Source of the DNA: Chiridota heheva
Lineage: Eukaryota > Echinodermata > Holothuroidea > Apodida > Chiridotidae
Reading direction: 5' to 3'
NCBI GenBank assembly: GCA_020152595.1
Contig: JAIGNY010001629.1
Span: 399,501-463,500 of the forward strand
Length of the DNA stretch: 64,000 nt
The position numbers were made by a program, and so were the translations under genes. The notes under the pieces are model-generated. The model saw only the letters and a program-made list of their open reading frames with translations, did not search any database and was not told where the DNA came from. This document shows, piece after piece, positions 1-58,644 of this stretch. Every line of letters begins with the position of its first letter. The first letter of the stretch is position 1.

Positions 1-479
1 GGGGAATTTAATCCCTCACCCCACCCCCCCTCCCCTAAAAAGTATTAAGTATGGCTTGGAATTTTAACAGTCCATTTATGATGATTTATGATGATAAATG
101 AAGAGGATAGACAGTTCTCTTTAGGTGCACAGTAATTTTTGCCACAATTTTTAGATATTGCCCATTGTTTTCATACTTTAATATCTTGATAGGGCTGAGA
201 CAATCACGCAAAATCACACTTTTCTTAAAACAGTACCCAGAATCTTTCCTCTTATTAATATCTTCAAATTTTGCCTGAATTTCCAAATTTGGTACATGTT
301 AGGATTAATCCAGAACTTTCACTAATTTTGATTTGATTTCATCACAATATGCCCAATAATTGTTATTTTCCAAAAAAATTGGGTTGCTAGCCATTAGCAG
401 CCAACTTGACAATCCCCTGCCCCCACCCCTTTCCCTTTGTTTCTTAAGATTATGAGAATTGTTGTAAGCAATGAAAAAT

Positions 480-592
480 CCGGTTCCGGCCGGATTTTAT
501 CCGGCCGGATTTTATCCGGCCGGATTTTAAGCTGGATCCGGCAAAATCAGGTTCCGGCCGGATCCAAAAATTTGGATCCGGTACATCCCTAA
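480..592. repeat. CCGGCCGGATTTTA repeat patch, possible transposon end
   Basis: Three copies of CCGGCCGGATTTTA are followed by GGATCCGG motifs and end in GGATCCGGTACATCCCT. The reverse complement begins AGGGATGTACCGGATCC, which resembles hAT-type termini. The other end was not found. The GC content is far above its surroundings. Confidence 0.4.
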
Positions 593-1105
593 ATATAACG
601 GGAACATTTAAATAATGTCACACTAGATGATTTCTCTATATCCTTGTAATTTCATAAGTAAAATAGACCGATGTTCAGTTTAAAGGTAATCACTTTTGAA
701 TCAGTAATTGCATCATGACAGCAGCAGATACATATGTAAAACACTTTCAAGATTTTAGAACGTTAAATGTCATTGGGCTTCATGTTCTTGATTTAAAATA
801 TAATGCAACTTCTACATGATAAGCAGATGAAGTGTTTTCTTTAAAAGGCCATCTATAGTGATTAAAATGTGGCACCGTACATGTTAATCCAATACAAGTA
901 CTCATTGGCCTATCAGAATAAGTATTTTGGTAAACCTTAGCACAGAAAATGACATCTATTTACCTCCATGTTGTGGGTGATAACTGGCCTTTAAATTTGA
1001 CAAGAAATGTTCCAAATATAGACTCAGCTCATGCTATAGCCATCATGAGAGGTATGAGCCACCACCAGTGAAACCTTCATGAAATAGTTAAGTGTTTCAA
1101 TGGTA

Positions 1106-1470
1106 AATACTGTCTATGCCTCACCAATACTATAAATACTGTCTATGCCTCACCAATACTATAAATACTGTCTATGCCTCACCAATACTATAAATACTGT
1201 CTATGACTCACCAATACTATAAATACTGTCTATGCCTCACCAATACTATAAATACTGTCTATGCCTCACCAATACTATAAATACTGTCTATGCCTCACCA
1301 ATACTATAAATACTGTCTATGCCTCACCAATACTATAAATACTATAAATAAACTGTGCCTCACCAATGCATCACCAATACTATAAATACTGTCTATGCCT
1401 CACCAATACTATAAATACTGTCTATGCCTCACCAATACTATAAATACTGTCTATGCCTCACCAATACTAT
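1106..1470. repeat. 29-bp minisatellite, about 12 copies
   Basis: Unit starts TATAAATACTGTCTATGCCT and ends CACCAATAC, 29 bp. Copies are nearly identical, with one disrupted unit near 1340-1375. Confidence 0.95.
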
Positions 1471-2628
1471 ACCATTATGCAATTCTAAAAAAAACTATAC
1501 TACTACAAAAAAATTTGCTTAATAAATGATACATTGTGCATAAGAGGAGTATAATAACTTAACACAGTCATTACCTTTGATACAAGAGTGCAACATGTTC
1601 TTATGAAATGAATGAATTATTGCAGCAAGTTATTTCCCTATGAGGTCATTAATTGCTCAACTGATGGCTAAATTGAGTTCATTAAACACACACACTATTG
1701 AATTAATATTTTTTTTCACTTTTATATTTTTTGTTCTTCATGTTTATTAAATATTCTTTGTCAAAACTAAATAGCTTTCTACCATTGTATAACAGTTGGC
1801 ACTTTTTGCAAAAGAATCTTGTGACATATTTTAAGAAAAATCTGTTGATTTCTGTGTTTGTTACAACTTTAAAGATTTCCTTTCACTGCAAATTTTACAT
1901 TTTAAAATGATCAATAAATATTTTTTTCTCCTTTAAAATATTTGACCTCATAGTATGTCTTTAATGAATAAGAAATTTCTCATTGTGAATATGATTGCAT
2001 AGTTTAAAGGTCAAAAGTTCCCGACCTTGGGAAAGGCTACTAAAAATGAGCTAAATGAAATGAAGAGAGCCATCTTCAAACCCAGTCCCAATGTAATTTA
2101 GAGATAATTCTCTCTCCAATATTCTTTCAAATGTCATAGCCATGAATTTGTTCTTCACTCTGGAATAATTCTCCAGGCTTCTGGGCAAAGTTAAACTGAA
2201 TAGATGTGTTGGGAAATACAAAAGCTAAACTAATATCTTACCATCTTATCTAAAATTTTCTTTTTAAATTTCAATCCATATCATTGTTTAAAATTGATCT
2301 CATGTAATCTTTGTAACAGGTATACTCATGTTTAAGAGTTTACCTCACATTTTGTGAGTTTGCCTAGCTTTCTTCCTTTTAGTAAAACATTGCATTGTTT
2401 ATTTTTCTGTATATATTGTAAAAGCTCAAATAAATGTTGAATTGAATTTTCTGTATGCATTCAGTTTCGTGATACAACATTTGTATGACCTGAAATAGCT
2501 TAAACAATCATTGCGTACAATATCAACCCAACATGAAAGCCTTGAAATGAAAGAAAAGTTGCTTGAAAATTATATCAGACAGGCATATATGCTGCACCAG
2601 CAGAGTGACCAGTAATGACGATACATAC

Positions 2629-49173
<46,545 letters not shown>

Positions 49174-49299
49174 CTGCAAAGAAAAGAAAAAAACAAACAT
49201 TTAATCAAATGAAACACTGCAGGCTCCTTCCAAACACTTGATACAAGGGTGTCCAATTCAAATACAAATTTCAAATCTATTCAATATTCTATTAGACTT

Positions 49300-49650
49300 T
49301 CATGGAGGGGTAAGAGACTTTCAAGGAGGGGTAAGAGACTTTCAAGGAGGGGTAAAACACTTTCAAGGAGGGGTAAGAGACTTTCAAGGAGGGGTAAGAG
49401 ACTTTCGAGGGGTAAGAGACTTTCAAGGAGGGGTAAGAGACTTTCAAGGAGGGGTAAGACACTTTCAAGGAGGGGTAAGACACTTTCAAGGAGGGGTAAG
49501 AGACTTTCAAGGAGGGGTAAGACACTTTCAAGGAGGGGTAAGACACTTTCAAGGAGGGGTAAGACACTTTCAAAGAGGGATAAGACACTTTCAAAGAGGG
49601 GTAAGACACTTTCAAGGAGGGGTAAGAGACTTTCAAGAAGGGGTAAGACA
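49300..49650. repeat. 21-bp minisatellite, about 16 copies, next to an ABLIM exon
   Basis: Unit GGGGTAAGAGACTTTCAAGGA; one copy is shortened near 49408. All frames stay open because 21 is divisible by three. It lies 127-477 bp upstream of the LIM2 exon acceptor on the transcribed sense, where it reads as a pyrimidine-rich CCCCTCCTTGAAAGTCTCTTA. Confidence 0.96.
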
Positions 49651-50424
49651 TTGGCTGTTGCATTTGACTGTCGGGATATCTTCTTTTCTTTCCTCCTCCC
49701 CTCAGTGTGAGTAAAACTTGCCACAAATAATAGAGGAAAAATCTTTGTATGTCTGATAATCTCAAAGTTTGATAACAATCAAGTTTTGCAACCACCATTC
49801 AGGCAAAATCTTACCCAGCTCATATTAAGTGAAAGGCAAAATACAGGTTGCCTTTTTTTACACTCTAGTAAGAGATAGATTTTGAATCCAAAACAAAAGT
49901 ATACCGTCGATTAAAGGCTAAAGAAACTTAAGATTGTTACAAAACTCTTGTTTTACCTATACGATTAGTCTTATTATTACCAAACAAGAAGGAAGTATGA
50001 ATGTTAGCAGAGATGCAGAATATTACATACGAAACCTTCCTACTGTTCCCCCACCACCATTCTCCCACCCACCTCCTTCTTAGTAAGGAGGACCAGTGTG
50101 CATGGCTCCATAAGCAATGTAAACCATAATCAAAGCTAACATACCAAAATATATACTTTGAATTGAGCTATGGTACATGACCCTACTTAAACATCAAATT
50201 GCAGTTTTCTACAAAATGTTGCAATGCTCGTTTTCATAACACTATATTCCGCTTAACCCTCTTGATAAACAGAAGCGCTACCTCGTGGACACTAAGAAGA
50301 AACTATTGCAATACTATACTGTACATGTTTATTAGCTAACATATAATACAACTTTACCAAGCAAGGCAAATCTCTCACATATAAGATGCTATAAGTTGCT
50401 GCAGTCATACTTAACCTTTCCAGG

Positions 50425-50640
50425 TTACAAAATAGGCCACGCCCACCATAGCAACATGGTAACTAGGTGGGGCACACAAACCTCAAATCTGAATTCATGC
50501 ACGACCAATGCATTGACATTTAAATGTTCATGTGGCCTGCCGCAGGTTTTGATCCATTTATGGCACTTCTCCGGATCTTTAGAGCTTTTAGCAAAAGGGA
50601 TAAACAAAATTCAGTTTGCTTACTGTTCTGGGTAACAGCA
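50425..50640 (-). pseudogene. THAP-like zinc-finger fragment, probably transposon-derived
   Basis: The minus-strand frame reads FIPFAKSSKDPEKCHKWIKT, CGRPHEHLN and, further on, RFEVCVPH. The order P-F..., W, GRPHExLN, VCxxH resembles the THAP domain (C2CH finger with conserved Trp and Pro) found in many invertebrate transposase-like proteins. The first C-x2/4-C pair is not seen and the frame degenerates after VCVPH. No other part of a transposase follows. Function is therefore unlikely. Confidence 0.5.
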
Positions 50641-51353
50641 ATCAGATTTACCACGCCCGCAGCGGGCCCGTAACAGCAATTTGTGTTCACCATTTTGCCG
50701 TCACTCAGTCTGTGTGTGCAGAAATTTGTTTTGTGCAGTAAAATTGCATTGACTACATGAGCGTGTGCCGCTAGCTAGCTGTACTGTACCAGTACCGCGT
50801 AGGATGTTTGCCCCACTTAGTTATGCAGAATTTGTTGCTAGGCAAATTAATGCGGTGATTGGTTGAAAAAGCTGTCAATCATTTAACTCAGCTAGATTAA
50901 TTGCTTTGAAAGATCCATGTACTGCAGGTAAAGATGGATATTTTTGCAGATTAATTGTTTACTTTCTTATTAGGCTTCCCCATAAATTCCCACTTTCCTA
51001 TATTTTATAATTGTGCAAAAGACACGACTTGAAAGAAAATAACCTCAGTATGATTAACTACTTGGCTTATCTATCACTCTTTATAAACAAAAAAAATGAA
51101 TTACTGTAGCCCTCGTTTTTCAAGAACATCACAGGTCTTTAATAAAAATAAGATGGAAGAAAAAAATTAAAAAAATTATTGTAAAAGCAAAAACTGAATT
51201 CATGTAATTTTACCTTCTTGGTTCAGCGATCTTTGAACAAAAGAAATTGGTTTCTACCTGCTTTCCTTCTAAAATTACACATTTAAAAAAAGAATGGGGA
51301 CAGAAACTACCCAGAAAATTATAGAAATAAATAAACCATTCTTATCATTTTAA

Positions 51354-51577
51354 AGGAGCACTGCACCGAAAAGTGAAGGCTCTCGTTTTTGCAAATTTCA
51401 CATACCTATTAGCCACACCTCGATAAACTTCATGCCTCCATAGTACAGACGACTCAAGGGCAAAGGTCACTTGAATATTCATATCAAGCAGAGATTTTTT
51501 ATACCATTGCATGCTAGATAAGCATTTTATTTTGGGGACCCTAAAAATAAGCCCTCACTTTTCTGTCTAGTGCTCCT
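51354..51577. mobile_element. MITE with TTAA target duplication, T2-like
   Basis: TTAA at 51350-51353 and 51578-51581 flanks inverted ends AGGAGCACTGCACCGAAAAG and TTTTCTGTCTAGTGCTCCT. 224 bp. The start TTTAAAGGAG matches the T2-family terminal motif. Confidence 0.8.
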
Positions 51578-52423
51578 TTAAAGAGAAGGCTCAATCCATG
51601 AAAACAATCAGCGGTGATTACCCGAGTTCAGAAGTTCAATTAAAAACAAAAAGAAAATGCTTCTTATTTCAGCAAGGATTTTTAAATGAAAAATCCATGA
51701 ATTGAAAAAAAATAATAAACAACTGTACTACATCTAAACAGACATGGAAAGAAACAATTTAAATCTGTAATCTATTTTGGGGAAAAATTTAACCTTGTCT
51801 TACACTCAACATTCTACATTCCATTTCTTTATGAACAAGGCATTACAATATAGTCTCTTTTATCGTTATCAAAGAAATCATAACCATTTCTTATAAGCTA
51901 TAGCAGGATAAAACTAGCTTTACTTTGGGGCGACTAGAAATCTGCAGCTTAGTTCTGCATTAGGCATGTGATTCATGATAGAAACTGACACAGATTCATG
52001 TAATACATGGATGAGCAGAAAATGTTCTTTAGAAGGTTAAGGTACTCAAATAAGCTTTATAAGTATTATAAAGAGGAAATTTCGTCTCAAGAAAAATGCT
52101 TGACATGCCTGTCGGTAATTCTGAGACTTACTAGTAACATGACTTCTGCGCTGGTTATTGATTGGCTTGCCAGCATAGGTATAGGAACCTTGGGGCTTTT
52201 CCGAAAAATAATAAAAGTGCACCTTTTGATAATCAAAGGGCCCCTCAATTACTGTCAAAGGTGCACTGAACTGGTGGAATTTGCACTAGCTAATTCCATT
52301 GAGCCATTAGGCTCATAGAGTCGGTGCTTATCCATGGTTTCCATGGTGCAAAGGGATGAGAGTACACGACTCCCCCTGGACGAGATGCCAGTACATCGCA
52401 GATTAAGTCCCCAGAAGTGCCGG

Positions 52424-53367
52424 CAGAGATAGTGTTAGCGACAAATTTGTTACGCCATGGCTGAAATTTCTTACGACACAGGTTGTATCTGCGTCGTAAG
52501 ATTTAGATATAGCATGTGGAATTTTACGCCAGAGTTTTTCATTAACATAAAAGAAAATCATGAACATCTTACCTCTCTGATGCAATTCAAAAATTTTATT
52601 TCACACAAAATTGATTTGAATTACTCATAAATAAAAGGAAAATGACACAACTACGAGACTAACGGCCAAATGATTCTACATGCCCGTAGTACTGTACATA
52701 AACACATATAGGCTAGTACATAGGCCCATGCATGATGTACGTACACTGTACAGTGTACTTGAAAGTTTTGATGTTGTTTTGAATGCAGACTGTCAAAGAC
52801 ATAATTAGCTAGGATTCTACTTTACTCCTGTATTGTGTTGATCATGTATCTGTGAAGTGATCACAATCTGCACGTCAAGTTACTATTCTGTAAACAAGTG
52901 GGCGTGTTCGAGATCTGAATAGTAATATTATCGTTGACAATTGGTCAAAGTTCACTAAAACCTCATAAAAGTTTGGATACGATAAACAAAAGTATTTTCT
53001 AGTTTATTTTGGGATTGTTAATCCAAATTTCATGATTCAACAACAATATACCAGGATTGGGTATGAACTTTTTCTTAATATTTTTTATGATAATAATAAT
53101 CCAATTTTTTAATCTTTTTGGTATTTTAGGCACAATTTTCATTCACTTTAGCAAGGCAGGCCTGCACAAGTGTGTGTGTTAACAATTACTTACATGCTCC
53201 ACTGGTGCTCAGTGCCCTGTACATTATGCAATGCCCTGTACATTATGCAATGCCCTGTACATTACGCAGTGCCCTGTATATATAATGGTATATCTACAAA
53301 ATACGCCCAAATTTAAGGACTAGTCGTAACCAAATACGGCAGGCAAAAAATTGTAACGCAACCTCTG
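52424..53367. mobile_element. hAT-like element, 944 bp, inserted in the SINE
   Basis: Ends CAGAGATAGTGTTAGCGACA and TTGTAACGCAACCTCTG are imperfect inverted repeats. Flanks AGTGCCGG (52416-52423) and AGTGCTGG (53368-53375) form an 8-bp target duplication with one difference. No transposase seen; contains a 19-bp repeat at about 53208-53285. Non-autonomous. Confidence 0.8.
53208..53285. repeat. 19-bp repeat, four copies
   Basis: GTGCCCTGTACATTATGCA repeated with minor changes inside the hAT-like element. Confidence 0.92.
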
Positions 53368-53639
53368 AGTGCTGGAACTCATTTTCACAGCTAAGTGGAC
53401 TGAAGCAAGCAGTGTAAAGTGTCTTGCTCAAGGACACCATGCAGCACTCGCGACAGGAATCGAACCCTGGACCTTTCGAATACGAGCTTGACCCATTAAC
53501 CACTGAGCCACTGCACACACTTAAATTTGTTTTTGAAAGTGTCCCTTTCAAAATAAAATGCCCCTTATCATTACTGACCAAATAGTAGGAAACTGGCAAA
53601 TTTTGTCAGTTCCATGTATAGGGAAATCGTTCCATTGGT

Positions 53640-53770
53640 AAACTAAAAAAGTGCCCCTTTTACTTTACTTTATTATCTACAGACAGGAAGCGAACATGAG
53701 CATATAACTTGGGGAAGTGCCCCCCCCCCCAGAGGTCATGCCCCTCCCCCACTTTTTGAAATCTTCCTAT
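53640..53770. repeat. C-run sequence, possible MITE remnant
   Basis: GGGGAAGTGCCCCCCCCCCC resembles the ends of the 5358-5763 element (G run plus GCACTT). A partner end was not found with certainty. Confidence 0.35.
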
Positions 53771-54404
53771 GCCCCTGCTTGGCAGCCTTTGCATGGATAT
53801 ATTAAGACCAATCAATTTCTGACAACCTTAAATGATAACTGGATTTATTAAAGTTACATCATTATAGCATTAATTCTTTGTGATCAGTATCCACCTGACC
53901 ATTATATACGTGGGTTGTGGGGTGCATTTGATGTTAGGGGGAAAATTATTATATGTACAATAATTCTTTGAAGTCACAGATGTCTTTTGTGAATTCTTTC
54001 TTTTGTAAAGTCTATTAGTTTATAGAAAATGTCTGATCTAAATAAGAGCTTTGTGAAGCATCCACGAACTTCAACAATTCAAATTGAAAAAATCAATGAA
54101 AGTTCAAGTGTAGCGTGCTGGCCGATATTGCAAAGCCATGCACTTACAAATAATGCACAACTATACAAATGCATGAATAAATAACACTAACAGTGGCATA
54201 TAAAGTCTTAAGTGTTCACCAACCTGAATGAACCATCACCCCCACCCACACACACCCACCCAGGCCTTATGGCACCCTCTTCTTGTATTCCCAAATCCCC
54301 ACAACCTTACAAGTTTTTTTCATTATAATGAAAAGTTCCTTATCTTTTATGCTAAATTGTGCATATACGGGCATCTCTAAGAACCATTACGTTCCATTTT
54401 TGAC

Positions 54405-54545
54405 AAAATTGAATTAATGACAAAGTTGTATTGATGACAAAATTGAATTGATGACAAAGTTTAATTGATGACATAGTTGAATTGATGACAAAGTTGAATT
54501 GATGACAAAGTTGAATTGATGACAAAGTTTAATTGATGGCAATGA
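54405..54545. repeat. 17-bp minisatellite, about 8 copies
   Basis: Unit TTGAATTGATGACAAAG with variants TTTAATTG and TTGTATTG. Confidence 0.93.
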
Positions 54546-55136
54546 GGATGAATATTGTGTTATGATCAACAAAATATCAAGACTAGATTCTGGTGATTAT
54601 CATTCATTTGAAATGGTAAGAAAGCTCAAAATCTTCATTTATACAAGCTCTTTAAATGCATATTGCATCTAAACAGTCATGTAGGCCAAGGACTCCATCC
54701 CCCCCTCCCCTACCCCGCCTCCACTGCTGAATGCCAATTTTGGGAGACATTATTGAATTATTGTAACAGTTATGCTTCCAGAGTTTTTCCGCTTTATATA
54801 TAGTTCACTCAGATGGAAATTATTTTTATAGAGGTAAGCTCCCCACCTTTAAAATTTATAGCTACGTACGTGCCTGCATATTAGAAAGAAAAAAAAGATT
54901 TCCAACCTTCCAGGACAAACCAAACCTACAAAATCCAACATAACCACCTCACATTTCTAACTCAGTTTTTCACTCTAAATTCTGCAAACACCCACTTTCG
55001 AAAAGCAAAATCATGAATCAAAAGGAGCTTATATTATATTCCGTCAGAACATAACTGCCAAAACTAGGTCTTTATGTTGCTTAAGCACCTCTGCCATAGT
55101 CTGTAAACATTTTACGCCCCAATACTTTTGAGTTAA

Positions 55137-56684
55137 GGTGGCATATACCCTTAAATAGCGCCCTCACTTGGCCAAAAAATTGTATTTGATTTTTTGAAAC
55201 TTTAATCTTTCCTCTTTCATATGATACCAATTTGATCAAATTTACAGCTTTCTAAGTAAACCTAATTAGCATATTAAATAAATAAACCTACTTTGTTTTC
55301 CTACTGTTGCCATGGCAACGGGTATCAGAAACCCAAGAAAAATGGGCAAAAACTCAACTCTGGACTCCTTTAAGTTATTCCTTAACCCCCTCCACTGAAA
55401 TGGAATGTTCCCAAGGTGTTTATTTTTAGCCTCTGTGTTGTTGGAGGCCACTCAAGCAACCAAAAATGACTCATTCACCTGGAATTTTCATTCATAAATT
55501 GTTTTTCTAAAACATGCATTTTAAAAGTTAAAATTTCTGTTTTGGAATATATTCTGATGTGATTATTTTTTCATTTTCCTGTGGGTTTGAAGTATAAATA
55601 ACTTAAAATGCCAAGGAAACATGGGCCATACAGGTCTAAGAACAGAAGGTTTTTATGGTCATAAAAGAAAAGATTCTGCAACTAATGAACAGCTGATTGA
55701 GGACAGTAGTTCCACTGCTACAAGTGATTTGGATTTCAGTCAAAGTGATGCAAATGAAAAAAGTGGTAATGTAAGTGCCTCAAAAAGGAAACTTGAAGTT
55801 AAAGATACTGAAGCAAAAAGGATATGTTTGGATAAGTCAGCAGGGGATGATTTGAATGTCAATGTAATTATGAATTTTGCAATTTTAATACAAGCAATTG
55901 AAAGTTTTTGCTTTTGTGCATGCAGAGGACAGGTGAAATTGGTCCCTGATATGGATGCATGTAATGGATTAGCCATGAAATTGAAACTGAATTGTAACAA
56001 GAAGGAGAGGTTTATGCTGCAGGAGCATTTTAAACATGTATTATACTTTTGTATAGGTTCATTTGTCACAATCTTGAAATATATATCCCTAAAACTATAT
56101 TTATTTCAATTCTTCAACCGATTTATCGCCAGCATAATATGCGTGTACACTTTAAACGCATTTTTCTCAAAACGCATATTTTGGCCAATTTTGGTTAGTT
56201 TTAACACAATAACTCCACAGTGGAATGTGCAAATGTAAGGAGTTTTGGCACACTTATAGTTATTGTAATTCTCCTTAGCTTGAATTTTAAAAAATTACAA
56301 AATGTTTGACCAAATTGATTCTATAGGCTTAATTAGTGTTAACGAGGCAGTTAATTACGTTTAATCACCTATTAATAGAGTTTTAGGTAAGATATTTTAA
56401 ATTTTGTTAATTCAAGCTATGGGGAATGCTAATGTGCTGCTGTGCACCAAATTTCATTCATATTGGATACAAAATTCTGAAGTTATCTTGCTAAAACACA
56501 ATTTCTAATGTATTTCTTTATATTATGCTAATCAGCTGTACTGAAGCATGACATAACATTTTTGCATCATTTCGGAAAGTTGAAAATATGGACTTTCGAT
56601 GGGAAGTTTTGATAAAACCATAATATGTCACGCCATTTGTGAATAGCAGATTTAATTACTACTATTTTAAGGGTATATGCCACC
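55137..56684 (+). mobile_element. TTAA-flanked transposon (Kolobok-like), internally deleted
   Basis: TTAA at 55133-55136 and 56685-56688 flanks perfect ends GGTGGCATATACCCTTAAA and its inverted partner. 1548 bp. TTAA duplications are made by piggyBac and Kolobok transposases; the retained coding fragment (see 55608-56238) looks like the N-terminus of the Mutator-like/Kolobok transposases common in marine invertebrates rather than piggyBac. Confidence 0.78.
55608..56238 (+). pseudogene. Transposase N-terminus, frameshifted and truncated
   Basis: ATG at 55609 opens MPRKHGPYRSKNRRF, which stops after a few codons. The frame starting at 55621 continues it as YGHKRKDSATNEQL, so one frameshift separates them. 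Then come a Ser-rich/acidic stretch (EDSSSTATSDLDFSQSDANE), a Lys-rich stretch, and VIMNFAILIQAIESFCFCAC with LVPDMDACNGLAMKLKLNCN. This order (basic start, disordered linker, then a Cys-containing module) resembles invertebrate Mutator-like transposases. After about KERFMLQEHFKH the sequence becomes hydrophobic AT-rich translation, the likely deletion junction. No catalytic DDE residues are present. Confidence 0.6.
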
Positions 56685-56897
56685 TTAATGTACAGTAACC
56701 TATATAAATGTCAGGTGTTATTGAACCAAGGATGATTATTTGCATTTACAGCATTTGTAGGGGAAAACGATACAAAATGTATCAAGCAATTCACATTTAA
56801 CAAAAAAATATAACTTCCGAATTTGAAATCTCCAAAACAAGAGTTAATTTTTAAAACAGTAATTTGTAGAAAAGCTGTCTGAAAACAAAACTCTTGA

Positions 56898-57442
56898 GGA
56901 TTTCAGTGGTCAATCATCTTTATCTTATATGAAAGAGGACTTCAAAAGAAACACAATGGTAAACAAAGCATTCAAAAATCTTATTCCGTTATGGAGATAT
57001 TTAAGTTTAAAGTTTGGTATAATTTCTGTGGAAATGACTGAAATCAGACTAGTTGTGATGTCATAGCCTCAGATTCCTCAAAGTCTTTATGTATTGTATC
57101 ATATTTTGTCCTGCCCTTTTGTGGCTTATAAACCATGGGATGTCAAAAAAGTAGTAAAATTGAATCTAGGAATGGTATTTATAATATACCACCTGAAGAA
57201 AGTTGGAGGGAAAATAATTTAAATAGTTAAAAAAGTAAATAAACTTTCCTTAAAATACATAAGGATTTTGAGGAATCTGAGGCTGTGACATCACAACTAG
57301 TCTGATTTCAGTCATTTCTACAGAAATGATACCAAACTTTAAACTTGAATGTCTCCTTAACGGAATAAGATTTTGCAATGCTTTCTTCACCATTTTGTTT
57401 CTTTCATATGAGATGGACTTGCTTGACCACTGAACTATTCCT
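56898..57442. mobile_element. Foldback MITE, T2/Kolobok-like, copy B
   Basis: Homologous to 40814-41334 through its centre (TTTTGTGGCTTATAAACCAT, ATACCACCTGAAGAAAGTT). The arms are about 190 bp inverted repeats (AGGCTGTGACATCACAACTA against TAGTTGTGATGTCATAGCCT). TTAA follows at 57443-57446; the left flank is TTGA. Confidence 0.8.
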
Positions 57443-58644
57443 TTAACAATCAAATCAAGATTCATGAATAATTCTCCCCATGTAGCCTTTATATCTCTCA
57501 TACCTTCTTTATCACATTATATAGCCATACCAAACAATTCCAGCATCAAGTTTTCACGCTAAGATCCAAACATCTTTTCCATTGCAATTATTGAAACTTT
57601 TTGTTCCACATGAGCGTATTTACCTGAGCCTCCCACTTCAGCATTAACACATCAACACCAGAATATTGTTAGAATTACAACGATGAAATTAATGCCTTGG
57701 AAGAAAACTAGTCTACATGCCTTTTGGCGACTCTTCGGAGAGTTGAAGACCCACTGTGAAGCTTGGTGGAAAAATAAAAACAGTTCTATTTCTTGAATAA
57801 TAAAGGCTTGAAGGCTTGGCATGGAACAAACTGAAATTAAAAATGACTGCTGGGATTTCATAAACGAGCGGTAACGGTACATAGGTAGAAAATTAATGAA
57901 GTAATATGGCAATGTATCCGCAGCTACAAATAATAACTATGTGGTCAGTGATTTACAATAAAAAGTGGATAATGTGTCAATAAAAGGTTATTATAAATAG
58001 TTGATATAAGTAGTAATATGTTAATTTAGAAAATTGGCAAGTCAAATTTCTGTATGCGTTAATCAAGTGGAGTTAAAACAGCATACATTTTTTATTATTC
58101 ATTTCTCAAACCTCTTAAACGTATATTTGTGAATTTGTACTATCACGCAAGCACAGAATGATATATTCGAGGCCTGCTCACCTTGGTAACCTCCTATCCT
58201 AAGAATTCAAATATCCATTAAGAGTGAAAAATCCTTACATGTGATCTGATACTGTAGTAAAAGCAGTATAGACATTTAATAGAACTTCTTTAAAAATTAT
58301 TGCCATTTTAGAAACATAAAACTTCTTTCTTAATTCTTACTTTTAATTGCAAAGCTCAGGGATACTTGCAGTGCGTTAAATTAAAGAGCATCTCAGATTT
58401 ATTGTAAACACACAATGTAACTCCCCTCCTATCATGAAATATATGCGAGCACTTTTGAAAGCGGATGCAAGCAAAGATTTATGGTTCAAATGGCTTGCCG
58501 AGTCATCAGTTGGTCGGATATTACTTTTCAGACAAGAAAGAAAGTTCATAGTACTCTCAAACCTGTGAAAAATGTTCTCTGCATGTCTTTGAAGAACATT
58601 GGTCTGAATGATACTAAGAGGCAAACAACACATTTTTAACATTA

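Larger units (their letters stand above)
1..2628. other. Noncoding, no certain exon
   Basis: Apart from the CCGG-rich patch at about 480-590 and the 29-bp array at 1106-1470, this is plain AT-rich sequence. The next ABLIM exon after the linker should lie here or beyond position 1; no convincing one was seen. Confidence 0.6.
52300..53520 (-). mobile_element. tRNA-derived SINE split by a hAT-like element
   Basis: Two pieces of one SINE: 52300-52423 (CATAGAGTCGGTGCTTATCC, GTACATCGCAGATTAAGTCC) and 53368-53520 (ACAGCTAAGTGGACTGAAGC, TGTCTTGCTCAAGGACACCA, CGACAGGAATCGAACCC, ACTGAGCCACTGCA). In reverse complement the head has box A TGGCTCAGTGG and box B GGTTCGATTCC. The break point matches continuous sequence in the 44990 copy. 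Confidence 0.88.

Noticed and set aside
955..1010. Possible ABLIM exon on the minus strand (YHPQHG-like) before a GTAAAT donor
   Set aside because: No fitting acceptor in the required phase and no recognisable family motif.
49238..49798. Frames of about 153-168 codons with 7-residue repeats (leucine-rich on the minus strand)
   Set aside because: 21-bp minisatellite in an ABLIM intron; the apparent repeat proteins are artefacts of a period divisible by three.
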